Shown here piece after piece: positions 25,001 through 30,908 of a DNA stretch of 54,128 bases. Each line of letters opens with the position of its first letter. The first letter of the stretch is position 1. Position numbers and translations under genes: made by a program. Origin of the DNA: Desulfovibrio sp. (GTDB lineage Bacteria > Desulfobacterota > Desulfovibrionia > Desulfovibrionales > Desulfovibrionaceae); contig JAISWB010000025.1 of assembly GCA_031271265.1 (NCBI GenBank), forward strand, positions 1 through 54,128. The letters run 5' to 3'. The notes beneath the pieces are model-generated. The model was given only the letters and a program-made list of their open reading frames with translations, did not search any database and was not told the origin of the DNA.

Positions 25001-26451
25001 CCCGGCCAGCGCCCTTCATTGGCCGGGGTTGTCGTTTCCGGCAGGGCAAGCGGCGGATCAACCGGGATCGGGTCACCCGATGGGGCATTATACGGAGAGG
25101 CTATAGGCCCGCGCCCGGTCTGCTCTGTACCCATCGGCATAGCTCCGGTACCGCGCGGGAGGGCGCGCTGAGCAGGGGGGAGCGCGGTAAATTCGGCGTC
25201 GAAAGTCCCTTCCTCGTCCACATACTCCGGCGTGCGGAGTACCTGCGCGTTCGGCCCCGGCGGAAGCGCCAGCAGGTCTGTCGCCCCCCCACCGCCCTCG
25301 TCAGTAGGGGAAGGCGACGGCGTATCGCTCTGCGGGCGTCCTCTCCCTCTCAACTTATTGACCAACCCGGCCCCGCCGCCCATTAAGACCGCGCCCAGAG
25401 CGACGGTCTTGCCTTCCTCCTCCAAAAATTGGCCAAGAGTCGGAGGAGTCTCCCTCATCCCGTACTTGTACCGTAGTTCTTCCTGCCCGGTGATAGGTCC
25501 GCCGCCCAAGTATGTCCACGCTTCCGTCGCTTCTTCCTCTACGACTTCTGCGCCCATTTTGGCAGGGATACGTGTAATCGCCCGTTTCCCTATGGCCTCG
25601 GCAACTTTTGATTGTATGCCCATCTTGTTGAGCAGTTTTCCAGTCGCACCGCCGAAAAGCCCGAAGGTGAAAAGGTTGCTGACGGCTTCCGGGCCTGCTT
25701 CGGCGGTGCCGAAGTCCTGCGCGTCCGATTCGATTGTCTGGTTGAGCGCCTTCGCTTCATCCAGCGTAAGGTCGCGTCCGAGGCCCTTTTTCGTGTAATT
25801 TTGGACTTCCTCAACGAACTGGTCTTTGGCCAGGCGATAAAACGCCGGGTATGTAAGCAAAGCGTTGCCTGCCATGCTTCCCACTGTAGCGCCGGGGGGG
25901 CCACCTACCATCCCGCCGACGGCTCCCCCCAGGGCACTGCCTACGCCGCCGGTCATCAGACTTGTCACCACAGATGACGGTGCGCGATATGCTGCCGCGT
26001 TCCACCCGTTGGGGTCTTCGACTTCCTGCAAGGACGGAATCCGCGCATCCATATCGCGCTGTTGTTCGTCTATTACTTGCGTGGCGAGCGAATCATCACC
26101 CGGAACGATGTCCCCGCCGCGCCATATCCGCGCTGCTGATTGCGGAAGTTCGTCCGTCACAGCGTCATAAATGCCTTCGCCGAGGTTCTGTAAAAATCCG
26201 CCTACCCCGCTGCGGTCCTTTTCCCGAATCTGTTGCGTAACCGCGTTTACGTCCGCTCCGGGGTTTTTCTGCGCATATCGTCGCGCTTCCAACAACACAT
26301 GGTCTTCCTGCACAGGAGCGCCCATCTGCGGGGCTAATTTTGCATAGTCCTCCTGCGGGTAATACCTTTCTTGTATCGCCTTTCCAAGCTCGTAGTCGGA
26401 CCAGTCATTGTACTCAGGATATATGCGGCGGACTTGCTGTAGTGTAAGCAT
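13006..26451 (-). CDS. Giant phage polyvalent protein (methylase + helicase + peptidase-like, 4,481 aa)
   Basis: Phage polyvalent proteins of this kind are thought to be packaged and injected with the DNA. In order: Gly-rich membrane-active stretch (about 150-200); Pro/Ala/Met-rich linker (about 540-680); DdrB/ParB-like domain (about 955-1320, with GAPIVDQDGNVLGGNGRAMS); small beta domain (about 1380-1475); N6-adenine methylase (about 1600-1810, YEPTAGNGALL and NPPF near 1699); Gly/Ser-rich linker (about 1841-2008) over a nested gene; Strawberry-notch/SNF2-like helicase (Walker A GDMTGIGKGR near 2100, DEAH near 2226, LGRVFRTGQ near 2625); zincin-like HENLVHH near 3230; a conserved phage domain near 3390-3550; and a long C-terminus with a hydrophobic hairpin (AIGGLTAIPFYATMQALVQA). 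The start has AAGAGGTGATTC upstream. It is the last gene of the leftward arm. Confidence 0.9.
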   Translation of the reverse strand: MLTLQQVRRIYPEYNDWSDYELGKAIQERYYPQEDYAKLAPQMGAPVQEDHVLLEARRYAQKNPGADVNAVTQQIREKDRSGVGGFLQNLGEGIYDAVTDELPQSAARIWRGGDIVPGDDSLATQVIDEQQRDMDARIPSLQEVEDPNGWNAAAYRAPSSVVTSLMTGGVGSALGGAVGGMVGGPPGATVGSMAGNALLTYPAFYRLAKDQFVEEVQNYTKKGLGRDLTLDEAKALNQTIESDAQDFGTAEAGPEAVSNLFTFGLFGGATGKLLNKMGIQSKVAEAIGKRAITRIPAKMGAEVVEEEATEAWTYLGGGPITGQEELRYKYGMRETPPTLGQFLEEEGKTVALGAVLMGGGAGLVNKLRGRGRPQSDTPSPSPTDEGGGGATDLLALPPGPNAQVLRTPEYVDEEGTFDAEFTALPPAQRALPRGTGAMPMGTEQTGRGPIASPYNAPSGDPIPVDPPLALPETTTPANEGRWPGGRSQLSYAPSVDSGETVDLLAPSVGGGVRSALTPQTMQSKLQSLAPSSPGVPQQGPAPRPALPPPTRGQMQADLQSMPVGSALPAPGPIIAGVAQSLNAPNQIQPRGDTTQQAAAAGMPLPQEVTPGPNVAPPPAMPPAPASMPMPAPAPSMPAPVPAPAPMPAPAPVSPPMPSAGPVRGVSGALSPMQAAPPPSPALPPESALPPEPIQKGQTPQTPEEEEGEAQAAPKQEDDQSVNITKSGAILELAEIEQDGDDTYVIIPFLLPKDQHQARGGPVQLSATREGLLVLGHGEASGGVIQIKLNPGSPVVHFGIPTEYAVVENGKLHLVSADEARQILKPAGVQTVQQEQQGETQAAQKQDGEAENILVAEANTVFTALGMKRMGDYRWMMPDKSMHVSYWDNKFSLRFYKNENMTGRRLDVSLQEAVDIIQEKGKPEGLSGSQTATPSSEQTEEVKPPSAPVGSGEANDPRRTRIAVPGREKLNVSYDVVEADEVQASHLPSRGFEKNAKYAFENERRYHAEPASRAKVLEAAAQLDPDRLMEAPDANQGAPIVDQDGNVLGGNGRAMSIQRAYETPNSLSAQTYRNAVIANAGRLGLDPTSAQGMNKPILIRRVDENLSMPERQGLISALNEEFTHSRDIRSESKSRGDRFSQRTLKALAVAMRDADSLRQMFDSPGSASIVEMLVKDGVIQESEKNALVGTDGLLNPDGKTVVERSLRGRIARKYETLAALSNSVVGKLDAAVPHILCAEQVGKQWNITEDVRDAVDLLAEFSRSGEKETKIFLSRPDMFSGKAPRERFNGLAVRIFESVLTDKKADFTDKFARYSRQADISPENNGLGGGLTAPQAQQQIFGATAKKPEPEAEKGSKAKPDSVPVPAPAPPSTPPAPTLVSKQFGPYNDRRYSRPWGAKITLAGEKTNYSFDGKFYGDADSGGTVEIPGIKPGDVVAFGQKDTRGSGSGTYNEWFIVQADGSLEKTLKDAGVKHLRERRKAEAQQPKPSETSAPAVLEAKPAEPAPASPKDEATTKAASLSEHIAALFADGRSFTTIVDARKEAAAFLGEQVEAGTARAKEVEEAIELAVVLRAREIVADMREKDNATPDADIFRALVKLYDQQPILGSRSSTSIAQQAYSTPVPLAFLASRLAGISGRTTVYEPTAGNGALLIEASPKNTETNELNPERAKNLEKQGFTVTQSDAAAFTPERTVDVVIANPPFGTVKNADGQSREFEVPVGGVVFATYDLDHAIVARALLSMKGDGRAVLIIGGKQGHDEMKRQKYRAASQIKFYKMLYENYSVLDHFTIDGKLYAKQGAAYPIDVIVIGGKGKTEGRPFPGGKLPRVYESFDALEEVIVNGQKRSDLVGLSGNPAGSGNEVVDSGVEGVEGGVRGELGGLRGGSSSGAGGGISGDVGGHNGGGLQRPSDGKTSEDSGRDSERGGLGSSDGRGPGKPLHGGNDVVQPVRHPGERVGDNESGGVEQDSGAILAVRDFSGESQRDKKPDVGRPSEQSGRPAESSAATQHVKRESTTYQNPYQPASKGASLEVYIPKNMGTAARDALGKIEAITGSIDQYVADALDYSEQELHKYFSAEQIDALALAIHNMTAGKGFIIGDMTGIGKGRVNAAILRWAKLQGHIPVFVTQKDQLYSDMGRDLADIGMKNFRAIATNESLSSREGNQSYIEFQGKGIKGGKTLLPDVTQNGTKNYDAVFTTYAQISGNNDRPTPRRRFLESIAARAVFILDEAHTGGGEQQKAKKGSSENIAAFLYSLLKSSPQGVFYSSATYAKRPDNMILYFKTDIRDAVNDIKSLPETIKQGGVPLQQVVASMLTEAGQYLRREHSYQGVNVNTKTIAVPKENAVASAQIMTQIMNFSDYVEAVVKSIDNSLADLGGAAGENQSTGDKGASSTSFSSIMHNLISQFLLAQKAEATALSATEKVNQGKKVVIALQNTLEAPMKTFIEAHNLKVGDAFRLTFSDLFKNYLEQTRMITEKTGAVDHKNKPIKIKRRLTDEELGPAGVALYNSVLGIIEKSRLDLPVSPIDHILHRLREMGVKAGEITGRGYIVDYSGGGSTLARRTTGAGINKQATDDFNNGMIDALIINTSGSTGISLHSSKTFKDQKQRVMIISQAALDINTFVQTLGRVFRTGQVNLPEYELLFSDLPIEKRPAAVLAKKMASLNANTTASGKSDTSFKDTVDFMNEYGDEIVNMVLGENPELISRMGLGDSRQITIAQLTGRIPLLPLDLQEEVYAAIEMEYENHIQQLKDAGQYSLEAQSLPLDAKLISETEFIKAVDANGASPFSQGANLGVYDVKRIGKPFTSEKVKEKIRQGKEELVPFEKVLENNNKYYRKQTEDMDEEKAGSLYSKLQGALSKLRHIYRFYSVGNEVSVSFGEKDIVRGIVTSISRRSGGGKNPVALSAWSVRIALADARREIDVPVSQIMRDNEENKNAIEVTPLNREAKDGLFNMFDNGQSESREDVVIATGNILAAFDALIQKNRGARIISFTDNEGNTRLGVLMRGASVEELMSSSNVALSISQSLQYLNTVKPNAGIVRLGSDRDFVIVRNNTGNFNISVPAARARGQQYYGNRAILAAAGQDFFKVGQSMVLRNLDERTLRRIMDVLEQQGRGFVTDVNTDVARDIVKGEDPLASLSPAGEHMPPPGPTIGSRSVRHTRITSAVEKVQKLATRAAETKIVRSFAELPTHIKQRFKGRESALEGVYDPGTDTVYLVTENLASGERAVEVWLHENLVHHGLRSLFRKGELSRLLNRLWDSQGGMGNAMIREIAERYELDPRSNMEARHKVMEEYLANLAEKASIGELTGQEATWWRRFIAALREAWQRIVSAATGRNGRMGTKEIDRLLRTLGRHVFEGTAGGGEGRTAADPAFSLRTRPDPKKTKIAYKLFRVRKDAPGKLFPLYVGRNEAVELGVWHDAEIGEQAADGKVKSKLGPLAMRPGWHAGDVPMATHIGGKEPGDTAPSYRQEDQVWAEVEVAHDVDWQAEADRRAQRSKSGQKIPRTAHITDSIPEDGLYRYKTNPNMTGNWIISGAMRVNRILSDAEVADINAEHGLADLPRKAPFDAEAYGFEAPLASLKTILGIKPSNAASAAASPQIRVFLDKEDLGLWERLSSLPHWIAKNFPAFAKVYDRQLKRMDERSAMLEKSLKEVSLLFGKSAKTLSKEDMADANRIIWEHEGKDIPELKDIEKFLPDGKLESGRTKLKVNPAYRTAYRAWLSKQKGSDKAKELVEQIRSSLDNDLLLAYNRMAEMRELNDTDIDKYRMAIGHQQNYFPHHRYGDYYVQAKVNGEVVYRKHFDLPVTMPVKSLKRNQLKAYADEVAREQAGNFPDAEWSVGENTRLPEEALGAPIDTEAMEQIILAAAAGIKDPAHRKDVIDTLKAGSADVLKARGFGSHYIGRKGIPGHETEDILKILYDYKAGLTGWLTKMEASRDLTRALGDINAKSQPNLWAYAQQYVKDMLRNSDRLDRMTGNIKAVAFAWYLGGSIKTAMVNATQNIVVGVPRLSMDANGSALSWIKSAGDALIRQATGKTGSLTADEARLIDELYGEAVISDAYMEEVRGQLRGIGGNIWNKFTKVLGMPMSAVERFNRASLALAAYQLARKGNLKPAARKRLGMGTTMKADYETAKKFASEVVRDAHFVYGKSNTPEFLRSNAAGRGIASAYTFRTFTHNMLRMWAWALASQGTEGRKFVAKSIGATIAIGGLTAIPFYATMQALVQAATDDDDDWTETIRKALPKQDWLRDIAVYGMPTLGGMYVGGSLKMETPATHGIRKGGTLKETIADIIGDMIGIPYDLLVNKTTRIMDAKKNQNWYRMVEEASPVALKNGLQAWRLYTEGQTSMKGRPINDPGGQGARKISGTEAGLKALGFPPVSATKSWDAYMADKRREQVRSDKIDQFTVQTLKAQEQGDTAAKVAVRKDIEAWNTEKRAEGKPSMVIKLEDVQRRVTARKRENSGNKKVTPKAAAQAQTRAAAW
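20427..20930 (-). CDS. Nested gene in another frame inside the polyvalent protein gene
   Basis: A 167-aa acidic, Trp-rich, globular-looking protein (LKEEFGENWEDYVAEVAPGL, DWGAAMGEGLESLCMGEMMW) is encoded on the same strand as, but one frame away from, the giant gene. Its ATG is preceded by GGAGGAGGTGATCGTAA, a full-length match to the anti-Shine-Dalgarno sequence at ideal distance. Its codons carry G or C mostly in third position, as in real genes here, while the giant frame over the same bases encodes a Gly/Ser/Arg-rich linker, typical of an out-of-frame reading. It lies exactly between the methylase and helicase domains. I do not recognise the family. Confidence 0.75.
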   Translation of the reverse strand: MGKNVATLWDYLETPPAAETKWWIPELKGLKEEFGENWEDYVAEVAPGLAVEFPATWEDITEEDYKDLLTEKLQKILDAIRKEGDWGAAMGEGLESLCMGEMMWCNPFDTPENAWVIMNQGVWSRIQEQYLQYETFPVKANATKSPMSEDPLSNLVDLLNPLLQHSM

Positions 26452-26464
26452 TATGAATCACCTC

Positions 26465-27952
26465 TTAAAAAGCAGCGGGGGCACCACTAAGTGATTGTAC
26501 GGTTGCACGTCTCTGCGCATGTACAAACGCTTTGTATAATCTTTCGTTAAGAATAATTTTCTTCCCATTGGGGAGTATGCCTACAGCTATTCTCCTGCCG
26601 TTTGAATCTTGCGCAGAAGCGATTTTGGTGTTTTCCATGTCATACAAGTCGCTTGCTGTAGGTTCAACCGCGTTTTTATTCAGGTCTTTATCCGCATCCG
26701 CAGTTGTGGACATTGCTCTTGGAACCCCCTGCGCCGGCGAAGCGCCGCTTGCCGGCGCCGGCGGGGACGGTTGCTGCGATTGCGGTGCAGCCTGCGGTTG
26801 AGGAGGCGCACTTCCCGGCCTGGCCAAATCCAAGCCGTTGCCCGGCTGCCCGCCAGTGCCGTTGCTTTGCCCGCCCATTCCGCCGCCGCCCATCTTGTCA
26901 CGGAGCATCCCAATCACTTCGCTGGTAAGCGGGCGTCTGAGGTCGGCCTTATCACCTTCTTCATTCGGCTCATAATACCAGCCGTCCTTTTTTACGAAGC
27001 CACGCGAAAGAATTTCCTGCTCCAATACCTTGTCGATTCCGCTGCCGCCGCTCGTGCCGCCGCTTCCACCGCCACCGCGTCCGCCGCCGCCTTTCGTGCC
27101 CGCCTTGCCCTGCGGGTCAAGCTGCGTGAAATTGTTGATGTCACCTACTACGACTTTCCCCCCTCGCCCATTCATGTCGTACAGTACCCATCCTGTGTCG
27201 GCCTTCCCGTCGTTATATTGGTTCTGTGGAAAGGCCATCATTTTCTGCCCATTATAATTTATTAACCTGCCGTTCTCATCTTTACCCAAACTTTCCGCAT
27301 TGCCCAATATCGTAGCTGCACCAGCCCTTAGTGAAGTTGCGCGAAGTGGTAAGTTAATTATTTTCTTACCCATATCCGCACCGGCAAGTACAGTTGCTTC
27401 CCCGTTCATGATCCCTTGTAACTCTTTATACGCATCATCACGCGTTATAGTTCGCCCCGTAGGCACCCACCCACCCTCTTTGTCGGAACGGAACAAGACT
27501 TGATAGGTACCGTCTTTGTCCGGCTTTAGCTGGTATGGAAAATTGAAATTTGCAACAGCTTGAGTTATGTGCGCGTCAAAACTCTGCGCATCTCCTTTCC
27601 GGTATGCTTCACCAGCGGAAATGAGCATGGGCCGCAATATCTTTTCATATCTTGTATCAGCTTCCCTTATAAGCGCATCCGTCATTGCTTTTTGCCCTTC
27701 CGCCGTCTTTGCACGATCCAGGACAAACTGGCTGAAAGCTTTCGCTTTTACTCGCGTGTCAAGCGGATAATTTTGCTGTATAGCGCCAAGGTCGCCGTTT
27801 GGACCAACCAGACTTGCAATTTCGTCATAGGCCCCTCGTATGGCCTTGTCGTCATTCATCTGGTCAATCTTCTGCATTCCGCCGATGAAGCTATTCACAC
27901 CCTGCAATATCTGAGCGCCGGGGTTGTAGTTTTGATTGTAGTATCCTGCCAT
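26465..27952 (-). CDS. Phage virion-type protein, unknown function
   Basis: A 495-aa protein that starts MAGYYNQNYNPGAQILQGVN, with a helical N-terminal half, a Gly-rich linker (GTKGGGGRGGGGSGGTSGG, near 290-310), a compact middle part and a Pro/Gln/Ala-rich stretch near 375-410. Its position between the polyvalent protein and small Ala/Gly-rich proteins suggests an internal or ejected virion protein, as in other podoviruses. GGAGGGAAAA precedes the ATG. The gap to the polyvalent gene is 13 bp, so they are one operon. Confidence 0.7.
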   Translation of the reverse strand: MAGYYNQNYNPGAQILQGVNSFIGGMQKIDQMNDDKAIRGAYDEIASLVGPNGDLGAIQQNYPLDTRVKAKAFSQFVLDRAKTAEGQKAMTDALIREADTRYEKILRPMLISAGEAYRKGDAQSFDAHITQAVANFNFPYQLKPDKDGTYQVLFRSDKEGGWVPTGRTITRDDAYKELQGIMNGEATVLAGADMGKKIINLPLRATSLRAGAATILGNAESLGKDENGRLINYNGQKMMAFPQNQYNDGKADTGWVLYDMNGRGGKVVVGDINNFTQLDPQGKAGTKGGGGRGGGGSGGTSGGSGIDKVLEQEILSRGFVKKDGWYYEPNEEGDKADLRRPLTSEVIGMLRDKMGGGGMGGQSNGTGGQPGNGLDLARPGSAPPQPQAAPQSQQPSPPAPASGASPAQGVPRAMSTTADADKDLNKNAVEPTASDLYDMENTKIASAQDSNGRRIAVGILPNGKKIILNERLYKAFVHAQRRATVQSLSGAPAAF

Positions 27953-27967
27953 TGCTTTTCCCTCCTA

Positions 27968-28372
27968 TTATAGAAAACCAATAAGGCTTAGGCCGCCGGT
28001 CATCGCAAAGTTATTGCCTATGGAAAGCGCCCTCGCTCCACCTGAGAGGCGCGGGTCATTGCCCGACAAGGCTTGCTTCTTTTCCTCCGCAGACTGGTTC
28101 TGTGAGAAAAATCCGTACACCCCGGCAACCGGGTTGTGAGCTATGCCCGCCGCCTGTCCGTATCCCGGCACGTACTCAGTCGCTATGCCTGTCCCGTCAT
28201 CGCGCCGGTTGAGGCCAAGGCCGGTCGCGCCCTTGAAAAGGTCGCTTTTCTCAGTCCACCTGTTGATCGGGACGTTTTGCGTGGTTTCTGTAACCGCGCC
28301 TGTCGAGGCTGACGTATCTGTAACCGCGCCCATAGCGCGCTGATACGGATTGCTCCCGCTGTACATCGGCAT
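27968..28372 (-). CDS. Small phage protein, unknown function
   Basis: A 134-aa protein (MPMYSGSNPYQRAMGAVTDT) with a Thr/Ser-rich N-terminus and a short hydrophobic C-terminal tail (FAMTGGLSLIGFL). AAGGAGGTGATCC lies at perfect distance from the ATG, so it is strongly translated. It is probably a minor virion or ejection protein because of its neighbours; no family is recognised. Confidence 0.65.
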   Translation of the reverse strand: MPMYSGSNPYQRAMGAVTDTSASTGAVTETTQNVPINRWTEKSDLFKGATGLGLNRRDDGTGIATEYVPGYGQAAGIAHNPVAGVYGFFSQNQSAEEKKQALSGNDPRLSGGARALSIGNNFAMTGGLSLIGFL

Positions 28373-28383
28373 GGATCACCTCC

Positions 28384-28896
28384 TTATAAGTAATAGGACA
28401 GCAAGCCGATTGCGAAGCCCGCCGCGGCTCCCCACGGGCCGAAACTGGCACCTTTCGCAGCGTCGGCCCCTGCGCCTGCTGCTGCTGCTGCGCCCGCCCC
28501 GCTCGAAGCCGCGCTGCTCGCGGCCATAGCTGCTGTTTCATTCGCCGCAACGCTCGACGCTACATCGGCTGCGAGTCCCGTGTATCCGCCGGCCGGGAGA
28601 TACCCGCTCTCCAGCCCCTCCATGACCGCCGCAGCGTCTTTGCCGGTCGCGGCCATGCTTGCGGCCCCGCCGCCGACTTTTGCCGACGATGCCGCCGACG
28701 GGTACAGGTAATTTTGCATCATGGCGCCGGACAGCGCCCCACTCACCCCGCTGGCAAGGGCACCGCCGACGCTTTTGTTGCTTTTCTCCTTTGTTTCCGT
28801 GGTCTGACTTTTTTGCTGCGACGACATTGTTCCGGCCGCGCCCTGCATGGCCCCGGTCGCCAGTGAGTAAGGGTTCTCAAGTCTATATAGTGCCAT
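28384..28896 (-). CDS. Small Ala/Gly-rich phage protein, unknown function
   Basis: A 170-aa protein, very rich in Ala, Gly and Ser, with glycine-zipper-like stretches (VGGALASGVSGALSGAMM) and a hydrophobic C-terminus (AAAGFAIGLLSYYL). This composition suggests membrane interaction, as in ejected pore-forming virion proteins; that is inference. GAGAGGTGAGAC precedes the ATG. Confidence 0.6.
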   Translation of the reverse strand: MALYRLENPYSLATGAMQGAAGTMSSQQKSQTTETKEKSNKSVGGALASGVSGALSGAMMQNYLYPSAASSAKVGGGAASMAATGKDAAAVMEGLESGYLPAGGYTGLAADVASSVAANETAAMAASSAASSGAGAAAAAGAGADAAKGASFGPWGAAAGFAIGLLSYYL

Positions 28897-28913
28897 GTCT
28901 CACCTCTCCTCTA

Positions 28914-29000
28914 TTAAATGATATATGACATTACGCTTAGGAATGCCAAAAGTGATAACCAGCCGATGGCCAACAGTTCAACTGCATCCCGAAGTTTCAT
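28914..29000 (-). CDS. 28-residue single-pass membrane peptide
   Basis: A very short gene in the gap between two larger ones. The product starts MKLRDAVELLAIGWL and continues as a single hydrophobic helix. AAAGGATGATGCGTT provides a ribosome site, and the start is 7 bp after the upstream gene's stop. The charged N-terminus followed by one helix is typical of small holin-like or virion membrane peptides. Reality rests on position, start signal and composition only. Confidence 0.5.
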   Translation of the reverse strand: MKLRDAVELLAIGWLSLLAFLSVMSYII

Positions 29001-29006
29001 AACGCA

Positions 29007-29687
29007 TCATCCTTTGAGGAATTGCGTCCCCTGTAAAGTACTTGTAACCGGATTTACCTGCGCGGCTTTGAGCAACCTATCATAGTTCTCCTGCTCTGCG
29101 CCTACTCTGGCCTGTGTCACGGCTCCAGCAGTCTGTGCCGCCTGCTGTGTGCCTAAGGCAGCCTGTACACCCTGGAACCGTCCGCTGTTCGGGTTCACGC
29201 CCATACGGGCATTCTCACGCGCATTCTGCTCAGATACGTTTTTCCACGCCGAGGCAACATCGGCTTTCGCAAGCCCCATGCGTTCATTCACGTCCACGCC
29301 GTTCACTGATTGCGCAAGGAACTTCTGCGATGCTTCTGTCTGCGCGGGTAGTAACTGTGATGCTGAGTTTAACGTCTGCTTATACAAGCCCATTTCCAGC
29401 GGCAGCACGTCCAAATTTGCCTGCGCCTGAGCAATCTCGTAGGGCTTATAATAGTCCCGCCAGACATCCATGTACTCTCGTGCCCAATCCTGCTGTTCTT
29501 CCGAGATCGACGCCATACGGGCATTATAACCATAGTCCACGGTGACAGTAGTGCTGCTGCTCCCACCGCCGCCTTTCCCGCCGCCGCATTCCGCGACAGT
29601 TCCGGTGTAATCCTCTGCAATGCAGGCCAGTACTTCGCCCGTTGTCATGTCGAATGTAATACTGCTGTATATTATGCGTGTATCCAT
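29007..29687 (-). CDS. Phage virion-type protein, unknown function
   Basis: 226 aa from the ATG at 29687 (leader GCACGGAGGAATC); a longer frame runs up into the neighbouring gene. A short N-terminal part (MDTRIIYSSITFDMTTGEVL) is followed by a Gly-rich hinge and a long helical region with many Ala, Gln and Asn residues. It overlaps the acetyltransferase-like gene by 16 bp. A structural or ejected internal protein is likely from context; I recognise no family. Confidence 0.65.
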   Translation of the reverse strand: MDTRIIYSSITFDMTTGEVLACIAEDYTGTVAECGGGKGGGGSSSTTVTVDYGYNARMASISEEQQDWAREYMDVWRDYYKPYEIAQAQANLDVLPLEMGLYKQTLNSASQLLPAQTEASQKFLAQSVNGVDVNERMGLAKADVASAWKNVSEQNARENARMGVNPNSGRFQGVQAALGTQQAAQTAGAVTQARVGAEQENYDRLLKAAQVNPVTSTLQGTQFLKG

Positions 29688-30211
29688 GATTCCTCCGTGC
29701 TTTCCCGCGTAACCGAGGATATAATTGCATCCTGTGTCTGGTCTGTTTCGGCAAACCATGTTCCATAAGGTATTTCGCCGCACACTACAGCGCCGCATCT
29801 TTTCACAAATCGCAGCGCCAGTTTATAATCTCTCGGCGTAACGCCTATAAGGACATCCAATAAATATCTGTCCTTATCATCCTTGAACCGTAGTATAGAC
29901 GCATTGCCGAAGCGGCCAAGCGTAATAGCCTTCTCGCCACGAAATTCTTTGAAGAATGCAAAATGCGCGTATCCTGACCGGCCTTGTATTCCGTTCACCC
30001 ACATGAACCCTGCCGGTTCTTTATCATAGAACATTGCCCAAAAATGCGTACCGTGAAAGCGCACAAAATCCCTGAAAGAATGATGATCCGTCGCGGCGCC
30101 GTCATAAAATGTCAGTTTTTCTATCTTACTGTCGCATAAACGATCCCATAGTTCATACAAAAAAGGGTCAGGAATCTGAGACTTGTGGATCATCGCGCAT
30201 CGGTTACTCAT
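29672..30211 (-). CDS. GNAT-like acetyltransferase, phage-encoded
   Basis: 179 aa from the ATG at 30211, which has GGAGGAGGAA upstream; an Arg-rich extension further upstream is an out-of-frame shadow of the previous gene. The layout matches small phage GNAT-fold proteins: FHGTHFWAMFYDKEPAGFMW, then YAHFAFFKEFRGEKAITLGR, then a strand-rich LLDVLIGVTPRDYKLALRFV. The Q/RxxGxG/A acetyl-CoA loop is degenerate (FRGEKA), so the activity is uncertain. It overlaps its upstream neighbour by 8 bp, which implies translational coupling. Confidence 0.5.
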   Translation of the reverse strand: MSNRCAMIHKSQIPDPFLYELWDRLCDSKIEKLTFYDGAATDHHSFRDFVRFHGTHFWAMFYDKEPAGFMWVNGIQGRSGYAHFAFFKEFRGEKAITLGRFGNASILRFKDDKDRYLLDVLIGVTPRDYKLALRFVKRCGAVVCGEIPYGTWFAETDQTQDAIISSVTRESTEESWIHA

Positions 30212-30908
30212 CTTCGGGTTCCTCCTCCGGCGCCGCTTCCGGCGCCGCTTCCGGCGTGGAGTATCCCAACACCGCCCAAGAAAAATTTCCGGACGCGTCG
30301 AACTTCCACATGCCTGCATCCTCCCGTAAATCCCGTGCCCCTATCTGCGCAGGCAGTTCCGCTCCCGCCGGTACTTGGACAGCGGTCAGCGCGACCACAG
30401 GGGCATCGGCAAAAGGCCCCGGTATCTCAACCGTCTCGCCGTCCTCTGCATCGCCCGTGGCCGTCACCTTGAGAAGGATGCCGTCGGCCAGCTTTGCCTC
30501 GGTCACTGCCCCGTCGGCAATCTTGTCGCCGGCTACAGACCTGTCGGCCAGCTTGGTGTAGCCCACAGCCCCCTCGGCCAGGCCGGCGTCGGTCACCGCG
30601 CCGGCGGCAACCTTGACCGCAGTCACGGCCCCATCGGCCAGCTTAATCTCGGTCACAGCGCCGTCGGCCAGTTTCCCCTCCGATACGGCCCCGTCCGCCA
30701 GCATAGTCTGGATGATGGACGACGCCGCCGGGGTGCGCGATCCGCTTATGCTCGATGCTTCCTCAACCCGCACGGCCCGCGCTTCTGCCGACCCGCGCAC
30801 CGTGCCGGCCAGGCGTTGCAGCGATGTCGTCAACGATTGCAGGTACATCGTCAGTTCGCGGGGTAACCCGCGCGGAACCGGGGGAATACCGAAGTCAAGC
30901 GCCGCCAC
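30204..30908 (-). CDS. Tail fibre-like protein with LADGAVT decapeptide repeats
   Basis: A 234-aa protein from a GTG start with GGAGGTGG upstream; it overlaps the upstream gene by 14 bp. A helical N-terminus (ELTMYLQSLTTSLQRLAGTV) is followed by eight units of ten residues, consensus LADGAVTxxK (about residues 70-148), then a beta-rich end domain and an acidic Pro/Ala tail (PEAAPEAAPEEEPEDE). Such repeats form trimeric shafts in phage tail fibres. Confidence 0.7.
   Translation of the reverse strand: MAALDFGIPPVPRGLPRELTMYLQSLTTSLQRLAGTVRGSAEARAVRVEEASSISGSRTPAASSIIQTMLADGAVSEGKLADGAVTEIKLADGAVTAVKVAAGAVTDAGLAEGAVGYTKLADRSVAGDKIADGAVTEAKLADGILLKVTATGDAEDGETVEIPGPFADAPVVALTAVQVPAGAELPAQIGARDLREDAGMWKFDASGNFSWAVLGYSTPEAAPEAAPEEEPEDE
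30466..30706 (-). repeat. 30-bp tandem repeat coding for the LADGAVT shaft
   Basis: About eight diverged 30-bp units keep a GGCCGACGGNGC-like core on the coding strand. Units include LADGAVSEGK, LADGAVTEIK, LADGAVTAVK and IADGAVTEAK; VAAGAVTDAG and LADRSVAGDK are the most diverged. Confidence 0.75.
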
